Positions 9,226 to 16,535 of a stretch of 64,000 nucleotides of DNA are shown piece after piece. Origin of the DNA: Paraburkholderia saeva. GTDB taxonomy: Bacteria > Pseudomonadota > Gammaproteobacteria > Burkholderiales > Burkholderiaceae. Below the pieces are notes generated by a model. That model searched no databases. It saw only the letters and a program-made list of their open reading frames with translations, and was not told where the DNA came from. Position 1 is the first letter of the stretch. Each line of letters begins with the position of its first letter. Made by a program: the position numbers and the translations under genes. The DNA lies in contig NZ_CAJQZC010000006.1 of the NCBI RefSeq assembly GCF_907164555.1, positions 62,001-126,000 of the forward strand. Direction: 5' to 3'.

Positions 9226-9812
9226 AACGGGGGTTCGGCGCATATCGGCAAAGGACCGGTTCACCATGCGCCGAAACGAAATCTAGCAACGCGCCTATAC
9301 CGACGCAATCGATTAATTATGCGAATAGTGTTACTCGGCGCACTGAGTGACGCCGGGCCAAACATGGCACGTTCAATTTAGCAAGCCGAAGCATCCGCAA
9401 TGCTGCGTCGCAGCGGGGTTTTCACCCTCTTCCATGACCATGCCAATATGCCTCGACGGCCGCACCAGGCTTGCTTCTACGCCGTCCAGCGGCAGACGCG
9501 AAACGGCCGGTGAAATCAACTGCAAAAAGCGTCGCAGGTCATTTATTTTGCGATAACCTGCCTGTTTGAACCTTGGTGCGCCAACGCACTCTTTGATCAA
9601 TTTAATGGCTAAATGCAATCGCGCACTCTACGGTTTTCCGTGCATTTTGTATTGATCAGATTAAATGTCGGCGGCATCGCATTTGTTTAAATGGCAGATA
9701 AAAGAACGACGTTAATTATCGGGCTCGCAACGCGGCGCCCGACGACGGTGCGAAAGCGGCGTCGTGACGATGGTTTATAGTGTCGGCCGCCAGTCCTGTT
9801 TCCCGATATCCC
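9226..9812. other. Low-GC intergenic stretch, no gene recognised
   Basis: About 590 bases with visibly lower GC than the flanks. A minus-strand open frame (9373-9618, 81 codons) is present, but it has no ribosome site and no familiar sequence. The minus-strand terminator at 9205-9225 hints that something is transcribed leftward through this stretch. I see no tRNA, repeat array or riboswitch core in it. Confidence 0.5.
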
Positions 9813-10121
9813 ATGACTTCCCCTGACGCAACCCACAGCCCGCTCTATCTGAAACTCCTCGCCGAAACCGCGAAGATCGGCTGGCCCGAACTCGAACGTT
9901 TCTTTGCACGCGGTATTCTGCTGCGTGTAGTGCGCGACCTCGACCTCGTGAGCGTCGCCGAAGCCATCGCCAGCGACGACACCGCGCAGGTCACGCAGTG
10001 GCTCTCAGCGGGTCTCGTGGAACGCGTGCAGGCCGACACCGCCGCTGACTTCGCAGCCCGCGACCCGGACCTGTGGGCGGTCGTCGTCTCGCCGTGGGTC
10101 TGCGTGCAGGAACGCGGTTGA
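9813..10121 (+). CDS. DUF2288 domain protein
   Basis: A 102-residue cytoplasmic protein matching the DUF2288 family: ETAKIGWPELERFFARGILL and the central RDLDLVSVAEAIASDDT stretch, followed by WLSAGLVERV and DLWAVVVSPW. The function of the family is unknown. I chose ATG 9813 over the upstream GTG 9780, as the extra residues look unconserved. Its stop overlaps the proposed start of the MATE gene, so the two are probably translationally coupled. Confidence 0.85.
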   Translation: MTSPDATHSPLYLKLLAETAKIGWPELERFFARGILLRVVRDLDLVSVAEAIASDDTAQVTQWLSAGLVERVQADTAADFAARDPDLWAVVVSPWVCVQERG

Positions 10122-11560
10122 GCACCAGGGACGACACGCACGATGCGGCGCCGGCGCAGCCCGGTGTCGTTGCGGCAACGGCACCGGAGACAATCGCTGG
10201 CGCTGACGCCATTGCACCCGGCGCGCCGGCTGAAGCCGTCCCCGTGCGCTGGCATCGCCGCGTTCTCACGCTCGCTTTTCCTATCGTCCTTGCGAATCTG
10301 ACGCAGCCGATTCTCGGCGCGGTCGATACGGCCGTCGCCGGTCATCTGGAGAGTGCGTCATATCTTGGCGGCGTTGCGCTCGGCGGCCTCTTTTTCAGCT
10401 TCGTGTTCTGGGGTTTCGGCTTCCTGCGGATGGGGACGACCGGGCTCGTCGCGCAGTCGTTCGGTGCGAACGATGCAGCGGGCCTGAGGATGAACATCAT
10501 CCGCGCGCTCATGCTGGCGTTCTTGATCGGCGCCACGGTGCTGGCACTGCAGGTGCCGCTCATCGGCTACGCGTTGCGCGCGATTGGCGGCAGCGACGCG
10601 GTGCAGCTGCATGCCCGCGTCTATTGCCATGCGCGCATCTGGGCGGCGCCCTTTGCACTCGCGAACTACGTCGTGCTCGGCTGGCTGCTCGGCACGCAGC
10701 GCGTGCGCCTCGCACTCGTCACACAGGTCTTTATCAACGCGGTGAACATCGTCGCCGTACTGCTCTTTGTCTACGGATTCGGCTGGGGTATCGCCGGGAT
10801 CGGCGCGGCGACGGCCGCCGCCGATGCGCTCGGCTTCGTGCTCGGCGCGGCGCTCATGTGGCATCTGCGGCCACGCGGGTTGCCCGCACCCGATCGCGCG
10901 GCGCTCCTCGACGCGGCGGCGCTCAAACGGCTCGTCGCGATCAACCGCGACATCTTCGTACGCACGCTGTGTCTGCTTGGCGCGTTCGGCTGGTTCGCGC
11001 ACCTCGGCGCGCGCCAGGGCGACGCGACGCTCGCCGCCAACGCACTGCTGCTCAATTTCCAGACGTTCATGGCGTACGGGCTCGACGGCTTCGCGCACGC
11101 GGCCGAAGCGCTCGTCGGCGCGGCAATCGGGGCGCGCGAGCGCAGCGCGTTCCGCCAGTCCGTCAAGGTGACGATGCTGTGGTCGACGCTCGGCGCACTC
11201 GGTTTTTCGGTCGCGTACTGGACGGGCGGTGCGTGGATCGTCGAGCGCCTGACCGATCAGCCAGCCGTGCGCCTCGCGGCGGAAACGTATCTGCCGTGGG
11301 CTGCACTGTCGCCGGTGATTTCGGTCTGGGGCTTCCTGCTCGATGGCGTGTTCATCGGCGCGACGCGCACGCATGAACTGATGAAGGCGATGGCCGTGTC
11401 GCTGACCGTGTTCGTGCTCGCATCGTGGGCGCTGATGGGCCCGCTCGGCAATCACGGCCTGTGGATCGCCCTGCTCATTTTCATGTTCGCGCGCGGCGCG
11501 ACCTTGCTGCGCTACCTGCCGCGCGTGGCGGCAGGCATCGCACCCGCTGGCGCCGTTTAA
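10118..11560 (+). CDS. MATE-family multidrug/cation efflux transporter
   Basis: A 480-residue polytopic inner-membrane antiporter of the MATE/DinF group with about 12 spans; it exports cationic drugs or metabolites in exchange for protons or sodium. Family features include LTLAFPIVLANLTQPILGAV with the aspartate following (DTAVAGHL) in span 1-2 and FGFLRMGTTGLVAQSFGAND. The start is uncertain: TTG at 10118 overlaps the DUF2288 stop as TTGA, with AGGA seven bases upstream, and gives MSTRDDTHDAAPAQPG before span 1. A GTG at 10073 would deeply overlap the upstream gene. Confidence 0.88.
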   Translation: MSTRDDTHDAAPAQPGVVAATAPETIAGADAIAPGAPAEAVPVRWHRRVLTLAFPIVLANLTQPILGAVDTAVAGHLESASYLGGVALGGLFFSFVFWGFGFLRMGTTGLVAQSFGANDAAGLRMNIIRALMLAFLIGATVLALQVPLIGYALRAIGGSDAVQLHARVYCHARIWAAPFALANYVVLGWLLGTQRVRLALVTQVFINAVNIVAVLLFVYGFGWGIAGIGAATAAADALGFVLGAALMWHLRPRGLPAPDRAALLDAAALKRLVAINRDIFVRTLCLLGAFGWFAHLGARQGDATLAANALLLNFQTFMAYGLDGFAHAAEALVGAAIGARERSAFRQSVKVTMLWSTLGALGFSVAYWTGGAWIVERLTDQPAVRLAAETYLPWAALSPVISVWGFLLDGVFIGATRTHELMKAMAVSLTVFVLASWALMGPLGNHGLWIALLIFMFARGATLLRYLPRVAAGIAPAGAV

Positions 11561-11604
11561 CCCGGCTCCAGCGGGCCGCGTTCAACGAAAACAGTTACGC
11601 GCGC

Positions 11605-11790
11605 CTACTTCGGTACGGCGGGCGCGCTGGACGGCGCCGGCGTATCGAGCATTGAAGGTGGACGGTCGTCGGTCGGCACGCCGTGGTAATCCTGCGGATC
11701 CTTGGGCGGTGTCTTGTGATGGTCGTTGGTGGCGCTTGCGCACCCGGTCAGGGCGGACAACAGCAGGGCAATCAGGATCGTGCGATTCAT
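11605..11790 (-). CDS. Small putative lipoprotein
   Basis: A 61-residue peptide with a short signal peptide (MNRTILIALLLSALTGCAS) and lipobox LTGC. The mature part is short and Pro/Asp-rich (KTPPKDPQDYHGVPTDDRPP), probably unstructured. The start at 11790 gives the signal peptide directly; a longer in-frame extension to 11838 puts charged residues before it. Convergent with the MATE gene. No family is recognised. Confidence 0.65.
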   Translation of the reverse strand: MNRTILIALLLSALTGCASATNDHHKTPPKDPQDYHGVPTDDRPPSMLDTPAPSSAPAVPK

Positions 11791-11969
11791 GGACTCTCGG
11801 AAGCAGCGGAAAACGTGAGACGCGCCGATACGGCACATCGTTGAACGGTCCGACAGTCTACCTGTAACGTGTTTTCGCCGACGGAATGCGTGCAGTGCAC
11901 AATGGCTCCCCGCTTCGCGATGGCTGGACTACTATGTACGCATGGCTGCAATCGTCAAAGGAGGCTGCC

Positions 11970-12143
11970 ATGGACGCTGAATCAATCGCGGGGCTGATTG
12001 GCCTCGCTATCGGCTTGCTCGTGCTGGTTGCGCTATCGGTCTTCGAATCGCGAACCTATCGGCGCGAACACAGCGGTGAAGGCATGCTGCATCACTGGCT
12101 CGCTGGACATCACGTGCTGGACCGTCTGCACCGCAGACGTTGA
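11970..12143 (+). CDS. Small single-span membrane protein
   Basis: A 57-residue protein: a short acidic N-terminus (MDAESIAG), one membrane span (LIGLAIGLLVLVALSVF), then a basic cytoplasmic tail rich in Arg and His. The strong ribosome site AAGGAGG at 11958-11964 fixes the start at 11970 rather than the upstream in-frame ATG at 11934. No family recognised. Confidence 0.6.
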   Translation: MDAESIAGLIGLAIGLLVLVALSVFESRTYRREHSGEGMLHHWLAGHHVLDRLHRRR

Positions 12144-12672
12144 GCGTCGGCTCATCGCGCGGAAGGCTCTCTTCCGCGCGCACCGGTTCTATCTTCTGAC
12201 CCGCTTCGCGCGTGCATCATTGTCTGGCGCGGGTTTGCTGCTGCGCGGCCTGCGTGGCGTTCGTCTCTTCCCGTCAGCCCTTGCCGGCCTGTGCGCCCGA
12301 CTTTCTTCGTCTGGCTCCTGCTAGCCGGTATTGTTTCGCCCCTTCTCCGTCTTCAGGCGCGCACGCCGATCAATGAGGGTTAACGCGCGCATCCTTGTTA
12401 CCCGGCTCATGCAGGAAGTGCCGTCGCCTGACAATCTGCAGACACCGATGCTCCGATTCACCGACAGGTCGTCGATGGGGAATGAGCACGCCCGCAGCCC
12501 ATTGCTGCGGCTCTGGCACGCCATTCACATGTTTGGCACATCGATTGCTAGCTGGAGCATGGAGTGGCTTCCCGGCCATCCGCAACGCCATTCGATCGCC
12601 TCGCCACCGTGCCCTGGGGCACGGGATCTGCGGCGGCGCGATGTTCCCCGGCCAGTATCAAGGAGACGTGAA
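12144..12672. other. Intergenic stretch without a recognised gene
   Basis: About 530 bases between two small membrane-protein genes. Open frames here lack ribosome sites and familiar sequence. The last 20 bases hold the AAGGAGAC ribosome site of the next gene. I see no RNA gene or repeat. Confidence 0.45.
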
Positions 12673-12831
12673 ATGACCATCGGAACCATCCTGCTGATCG
12701 TGCTGATCCTGCTGCTGATCGGCGCACTTCCCACATGGCCGCACAGCCGCGAATGGGGCTATCGGCCAACCGGGTTGCTTGGCATCGTTCTGATCGTGGT
12801 AATCGTGTTGCTGTTGATGGGGAGACTCTGA
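12673..12831 (+). CDS. DUF3309 family small membrane protein
   Basis: A 52-residue protein with two membrane spans matching DUF3309: MTIGTILLIVLILLLIGALP, then TWPHSREWGYRPTG in the loop and a second span ending MGRL. The loop WPHS-x-x-WGY is the family hallmark. Function is unknown; members are common in proteobacteria and are often stress-associated. The ribosome site AAGGAGAC lies just upstream. It ends at the bidirectional terminator shared with tRNA-Pro. Confidence 0.85.
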   Translation: MTIGTILLIVLILLLIGALPTWPHSREWGYRPTGLLGIVLIVVIVLLLMGRL

Positions 12832-12872
12832 GAGAGGTTCAACAGACCATCAGGCCCACACCACAAAAAGCT

Positions 12873-12906
12873 AAAACCCGCGAAGCCTGACGGCCACGCG
12901 GGTTTT
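12873..12906. terminator. Bidirectional terminator between DUF3309 gene and tRNA-Pro
   Basis: AAAACCCGCG (12873-12882) pairs with CGCGGGTTTT (12897-12906). The T run is present on both strands, so it serves the convergent DUF3309 gene and the tRNA-Pro gene. Confidence 0.85.
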
Positions 12907-12933
12907 CTTGTGATGCATGTTGCTGCTATTCGT

Positions 12934-13010
12934 TGGTCGGAGCGAAAGGATTCGAACCTTCGACCCTCTGATCCCAAATCAGATGCGCTACCAGGCTGCG
13001 CTACGCTCCG
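12934..13010 (-). tRNA. tRNA-Pro (anticodon TGG)
   Basis: A 77-base cloverleaf on the minus strand: acceptor CGGAGCG pairing with CGCTCCG, anticodon stem-loop with TTTGGGA giving anticodon TGG, T arm GAAGG-TTCGAAT-CCTTT, and encoded CCA. A near-consensus promoter lies directly upstream. Confidence 0.96.
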
Positions 13011-13021
13011 ACGAATCCGAG

Positions 13022-13050
13022 ACTATATAGGGGTCCCGACACCCCGTCAA
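13022..13050 (-). promoter_or_regulatory. Sigma-70 promoter of tRNA-Pro
   Basis: On the minus strand TTGACG (-35, 13050-13045), a 17-base spacer and TATAGT (-10, 13027-13022) lie 12 bases before the tRNA. The GC-rich bases around the start resemble a stringent-type discriminator. Confidence 0.75.
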
Positions 13051-13219
13051 TCTTTAATCCAGCCGGACGCAGGGAAGGTTCGGCTTGCCGCACGCAGCGC
13101 GAACGTGCGACAGTCGCGACAGGTCACAACAAGACGTAACGGCGCGTGCATATGCAACACGTGAGACGCAGCCGGATTACTTCAAGACTGCAACACGCTG
13201 CATGCGACAGGAGACGACG

Positions 13220-13678
13220 ATGAATCTCATTCTCTGGCGACACGCCGAAGCCGAAGACGCCGCCTCGAGCGATCTCGCGCGGCAACTCACCGTCCGCGGC
13301 CGCAAGCAGGCGCAAGGCATCGCGAAATGGCTGCGCACGCGCCTCGACGACGACGCGGTCATTCTCGTCAGCCCCGCCGTGCGCACGGTGCAAACCGTCG
13401 AGCCGCTGACGGACCAGTACCGCGTCGTGCGCGAACTCGCGCCTGGCGGGCGCGCGAACGATGTGCTTGCCGCTGCCGGCTGGCCCGAAGGCATCGCGCC
13501 GACTGTCGTGATCGTCGGTCATCAACCGACGCTCGGCCAGGTCGCAGCACTGTTGTTATCCGGCAATGCAACGAGCTGGCCGGTGAAAAAAGCCGGCCTG
13601 TGGTGGCTCACAAACCGCGAACGCGCCGGCGACGAACAGGTCGTCCTGCGGGCCGTGATGAGCCCGGATCTGCTCTGA
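13220..13678 (+). CDS. sixA: Phosphohistidine phosphatase, SixA-type
   Basis: A 152-residue histidine phosphatase superfamily protein. The catalytic RHG-type motif appears as LILWRHAEAEDA at the N-terminus, with the nucleophilic His at about residue 8; the second catalytic His is in VIVGHQPTLGQ. SixA removes phosphate from phosphohistidine on phosphotransfer (HPt or NPr) proteins; the target here is unknown. The ATG at 13220 has GGAG upstream and gives the family-standard N-terminus MNLILWRHAEA. Neighbouring genes belong to phosphate metabolism but share no operon with it. Confidence 0.88.
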   Translation: MNLILWRHAEAEDAASSDLARQLTVRGRKQAQGIAKWLRTRLDDDAVILVSPAVRTVQTVEPLTDQYRVVRELAPGGRANDVLAAAGWPEGIAPTVVIVGHQPTLGQVAALLLSGNATSWPVKKAGLWWLTNRERAGDEQVVLRAVMSPDLL

Positions 13679-13711
13679 TCCCTACAAACTCCACGCGACG
13701 CGCTTACGACG

Positions 13712-13755
13712 CGTCATCGAATCGTCATCGCTTTGCCATGCGAGCGTCACCGGGC
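13712..13755 (+). promoter_or_regulatory. Tandem PhoB-box-like repeats before the OlsB-type gene
   Basis: Four 11-base units follow each other exactly: CGTCATCGAAT, CGTCATCGCTT, TGCCATGCGAG, CGTCACCGGGC. PhoB binds 11-base half-sites of the form CTGTCATAWAW in pairs, so this reads as two adjacent Pho boxes. TACATT, a possible -10, follows at 13761-13766. The regulator phoB is encoded 7 kb away. Confidence 0.65.
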
Positions 13756-13808
13756 GTTACTACATTGGCGAAAAAACGGACTCCTCCTTTTTTCACCAGG
13801 AACGCCCC

Positions 13809-14627
13809 ATGCGAGAACTGCCGACGCCTACCCTGCCTTTCGCTTCGATCCTGTCCGAACCGCGCCGCCGTCTGCCGCGCGCGGAAGAAACAGTCACCGC
13901 ACAGCATCGTCTGCGCGTCACCTGGGCCTGGACCGACGAAGAACTGCGCGAGGCTCAGCGTTTGCGCTACCGCGTATTCGCCGACGAAATGGGCGCGCAT
14001 CTGCGTGGCCCCGCCGGCCTCGACGTCGACGCGTTCGATTCATATTGCGACCATCTGCTCGTCCGCGACCTCGACACGCTGAAAGTTGTCGGCACCTATC
14101 GCGTGCTGCCGCCGCACCAGGCAGCGCGCATCGGTCGCCTCTACGCGGAAAGCGAATTCGATGTGTCGCGCCTCACGCATCTGCGCTCGAAGATGGTTGA
14201 AGTGGGCCGCTCGTGCGTGCATCCCGACTACCGCAGCGGCTCGGTCATCATGTCGCTGTGGGGTGGGCTCGCCGCCTACATGATGCAGAACGGCTACGAG
14301 ACGATGCTCGGCTGCGCAAGCGTTTCGATGACGGACGGCGGACGCTACGCGTCGAATCTGTACGTCACGCTGCGCGAGAACGCGCTCACCGCGCCGGAGT
14401 ATCGCGCGTTCCCGCATACGCCGCTGCCGGTCGACGAACTCCAGACCGGCGTCGACGTCGCACCGCCGCCGCTCGTCAAAGGGTATCTGCGCCTCGGCGC
14501 GAAAATCTGCGGCGCGCCGGCATGGGATCCTGACTTCAACACGGCCGACTTCCTCACACTCTTCCGTCTGTCGGACATCAACGCGCGTTACGCGAAGCAC
14601 TTCCTCGGCGATATGCTGTCGCGCTGA
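13809..14627 (+). CDS. olsB: OlsB-type N-acyltransferase (ornithine lipid synthesis)
   Basis: A 272-residue GNAT-fold acyltransferase of the OlsB/hemolysin-like family. OlsB transfers a 3-hydroxyacyl group from acyl carrier protein to the alpha-amino group of ornithine, making lyso-ornithine lipid at the inner membrane. Family features are LRYRVFADEMG, the acidic DSYCDHLLVRD, VVGTYRVLPP and the acyl-thioester loop EVGRSCVHPDYRSGSVIMSL. Phosphate starvation often induces ornithine lipids as phosphate-free replacements for phospholipids, and a pair of PhoB-box-like sites precedes this gene. No olsA partner is in the window. Substrate assignment is by family, not proven. Confidence 0.78.
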   Translation: MRELPTPTLPFASILSEPRRRLPRAEETVTAQHRLRVTWAWTDEELREAQRLRYRVFADEMGAHLRGPAGLDVDAFDSYCDHLLVRDLDTLKVVGTYRVLPPHQAARIGRLYAESEFDVSRLTHLRSKMVEVGRSCVHPDYRSGSVIMSLWGGLAAYMMQNGYETMLGCASVSMTDGGRYASNLYVTLRENALTAPEYRAFPHTPLPVDELQTGVDVAPPPLVKGYLRLGAKICGAPAWDPDFNTADFLTLFRLSDINARYAKHFLGDMLSR

Positions 14628-14660
14628 GCGCGTCGGTCACGCGCCAGGCAAAGCACGCAA

Positions 14661-14695
14661 AAAAAATGGCAGACCGGTGATGGTCTGCCATTTTT
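14661..14695. terminator. Bidirectional terminator between olsB and ppx
   Basis: ATGGCAGACC (14666-14675) pairs with GGTCTGCCAT (14682-14691). An A run precedes and a T run follows, so it can stop both convergent transcripts. Confidence 0.88.
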
Positions 14696-14751
14696 GCAAT
14701 CGCAATTGAAGCTTCGCACGCGCCTGCGCGATAAAACACGTGTTACCTGAA

Positions 14752-16281
14752 TCAATCGTCCGTATAAACGACGCGATACGGAATCCCAACCTTTTCCCAC
14801 TCCGCGGCTTCCTGAATCAGGCTGTAGTCGGTGAGCGGATTGTTCGCGACCCACTCGCTCGGCAGACGCACCTCATAGCCGCCGTTCGCCTGCGCGACCA
14901 GAATGCCAGGCAAACCGACGTCGGCGCGGCGGCGGCACAGCAGCGACGCAAGCCGCAGGCAGAACAGCAACGGCCACTCCACTTCGCGCGTCTGCGAGAG
15001 CTTGCCGAGTTTGCCGGCGTGACCCAGCACGAGCGCGGCGAGCCGCGCCTGGTCTGTGCGCGAAAAGCCGGGCATGTCCGCGTTGCTCGCGATATACGCG
15101 GAATGCTTGTGATACGCGCTATGTGAAATCGATAGCCCGATTTCATGCAGCGAAGCAGCCCAGCCGAGGAACATGCGGTTTTCCGCACGGCGCTCGTCAT
15201 CGTCTTCCTGAAGCTGGTCGTAGAAACGCACCGCCAGCTCGCCAATCCGCCCCGCCTGCGCACGATCGACGCCATAGCGGCGCATGAAGCCTTCCGCCGT
15301 GACCGTACGCATGTCTTCGTGCTGCGAGCGCCCCAGCAGGTCGTACAGCACGCCGAGACGCAATGCGCCGTCGGTCGTATCGACGTAGTCGATGCCGAGC
15401 TCGTCGAACACGGCGATCATGATCGACAGACCGCCCGCCAGCACCGGAACACGGTCGGCCTTCAGCGCGACGAGCTTCAGCCGGTTGACGTTCTCCGCCT
15501 TGATCAGCGCACGTTTGAGCTTTTCGAGGCCGCCGCGCGAAATGCCATGCGTGACGCCCGGATCGTTGAAATTGTTGGCTTCGACGAGTTCGGCCAGCGC
15601 GCGGGCCGTGCCCGACGAACCGATCGCCTGGTCCCAGCCGGTCTGCTTGTAGTCGCTCGAAATGATCTGGATTTCGCGGCGCGCGGCGAGTTCGGCCTGA
15701 CGCATCGTGTAATCGTCGACATTGCCTGCGGGAAAAAACGCGCGGCTATGGCTCACGCAACCGATATACAGGCTTTCCATGCGGATCGGCGTGTAGTGCG
15801 AGCCGATGATGAATTCCGTCGAGCCACCGCCGATGTCCACCACGAGCCGTTGCCCGGCGCTCGCTGGCACGGAGTGTGCTGCGCCCGCATAGATGAGACG
15901 CGCTTCCTCACGCCCCGCGATCACTTCGATGGGAAACCCGAGTGCGGCTTCGGCCTCGCCCAGAAATTCACCCGCATTCTTCGCGATGCGAAGCGTGTTG
16001 GTGGCGACGGCACGAACGTGGTCAGGATGAAAATCGCGCAGGCGTTCGCCGAAACGCTTCAGCGCGTCCCAGCCGCGCACCTGCGAGGCGCGGTCGAGCA
16101 TCTTGTCGCGCGACAGTCCGGCCGCGAGGCGCACGGCTTCACGCAACGCGTCGACCTGATAGATCTGGCTACCGGCTTCGGTTTCTTCCACGCGACCCAC
16201 GATCAGACGGAAGCTGTTCGAGCCCATGTCCACGGCGGCGAGGAGTTGCGGCGTATTGACCATCGATTGAGCAGACTCCAT
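14752..16281 (-). CDS. ppx: Exopolyphosphatase
   Basis: A 509-residue Ppx/GppA family phosphatase that releases phosphate from the ends of polyphosphate. The actin-like ATPase fold motifs are clear: LLAAVDMGSNSFRLIVGRVE at the start, EVIAGREEARLIYAGA, and RLVVDIGGGSTEFIIG for phosphate binding. The C-terminal HD-like region contains SLHEIGLSISHSAYHKHSAY. I chose ATG 16281, which gives the usual family length; ATG 16332 would add 17 Ala-rich residues and neither start has a good ribosome site. It is divergent from ppk, so synthesis and breakdown of polyphosphate share one control region. Confidence 0.93.
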   Translation of the reverse strand: MESAQSMVNTPQLLAAVDMGSNSFRLIVGRVEETEAGSQIYQVDALREAVRLAAGLSRDKMLDRASQVRGWDALKRFGERLRDFHPDHVRAVATNTLRIAKNAGEFLGEAEAALGFPIEVIAGREEARLIYAGAAHSVPASAGQRLVVDIGGGSTEFIIGSHYTPIRMESLYIGCVSHSRAFFPAGNVDDYTMRQAELAARREIQIISSDYKQTGWDQAIGSSGTARALAELVEANNFNDPGVTHGISRGGLEKLKRALIKAENVNRLKLVALKADRVPVLAGGLSIMIAVFDELGIDYVDTTDGALRLGVLYDLLGRSQHEDMRTVTAEGFMRRYGVDRAQAGRIGELAVRFYDQLQEDDDERRAENRMFLGWAASLHEIGLSISHSAYHKHSAYIASNADMPGFSRTDQARLAALVLGHAGKLGKLSQTREVEWPLLFCLRLASLLCRRRADVGLPGILVAQANGGYEVRLPSEWVANNPLTDYSLIQEAAEWEKVGIPYRVVYTDD

Positions 16282-16439
16282 GCGCGCAAGCGCAGCGGCC
16301 TTGCTGGCTGCGGCGCTGTTCAAAGACGCCATTTTAAGCGTACTGGTCCTCACGGTGTCACCCTTCGCGGTTGTGGGTGCGCTATGGTCCCATATACACT
16401 GGGTCGAATTCACGACAGAGACCCGATACGGCGTAGAAT

Positions 16440-16477
16440 TTATGACATTCGTGAATGTCATAAGAACGTCATCATAC
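16440..16477. promoter_or_regulatory. Pho-box-like site and palindrome between ppx and ppk
   Basis: TGTCATAAGAA at 16456 and CGTCATCATAC at 16467 are 11 bases apart and match PhoB half-sites in the ppk direction. The first overlaps an 11-base perfect inverted repeat, TTATGACATTC / GAATGTCATAA (16440-16450 and 16453-16463), giving a half-site facing ppx as well. Confidence 0.6.
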
Positions 16478-16535
16478 TGTGAGAATTTCCGAGCGTCCTT
16501 TCGAGTCACCAACCGACAATCCATTCTCGCTGCCG

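Noticed and set aside
9373..9618. An 81-codon minus-strand frame
   Set aside because: No ribosome site and no recognisable sequence; kept only as part of the gap description.
12331..12672. A long N-terminal extension of the DUF3309 gene
   Set aside because: The family protein starts at 12673 with a strong ribosome site; the extension is not membrane-like and matches nothing.
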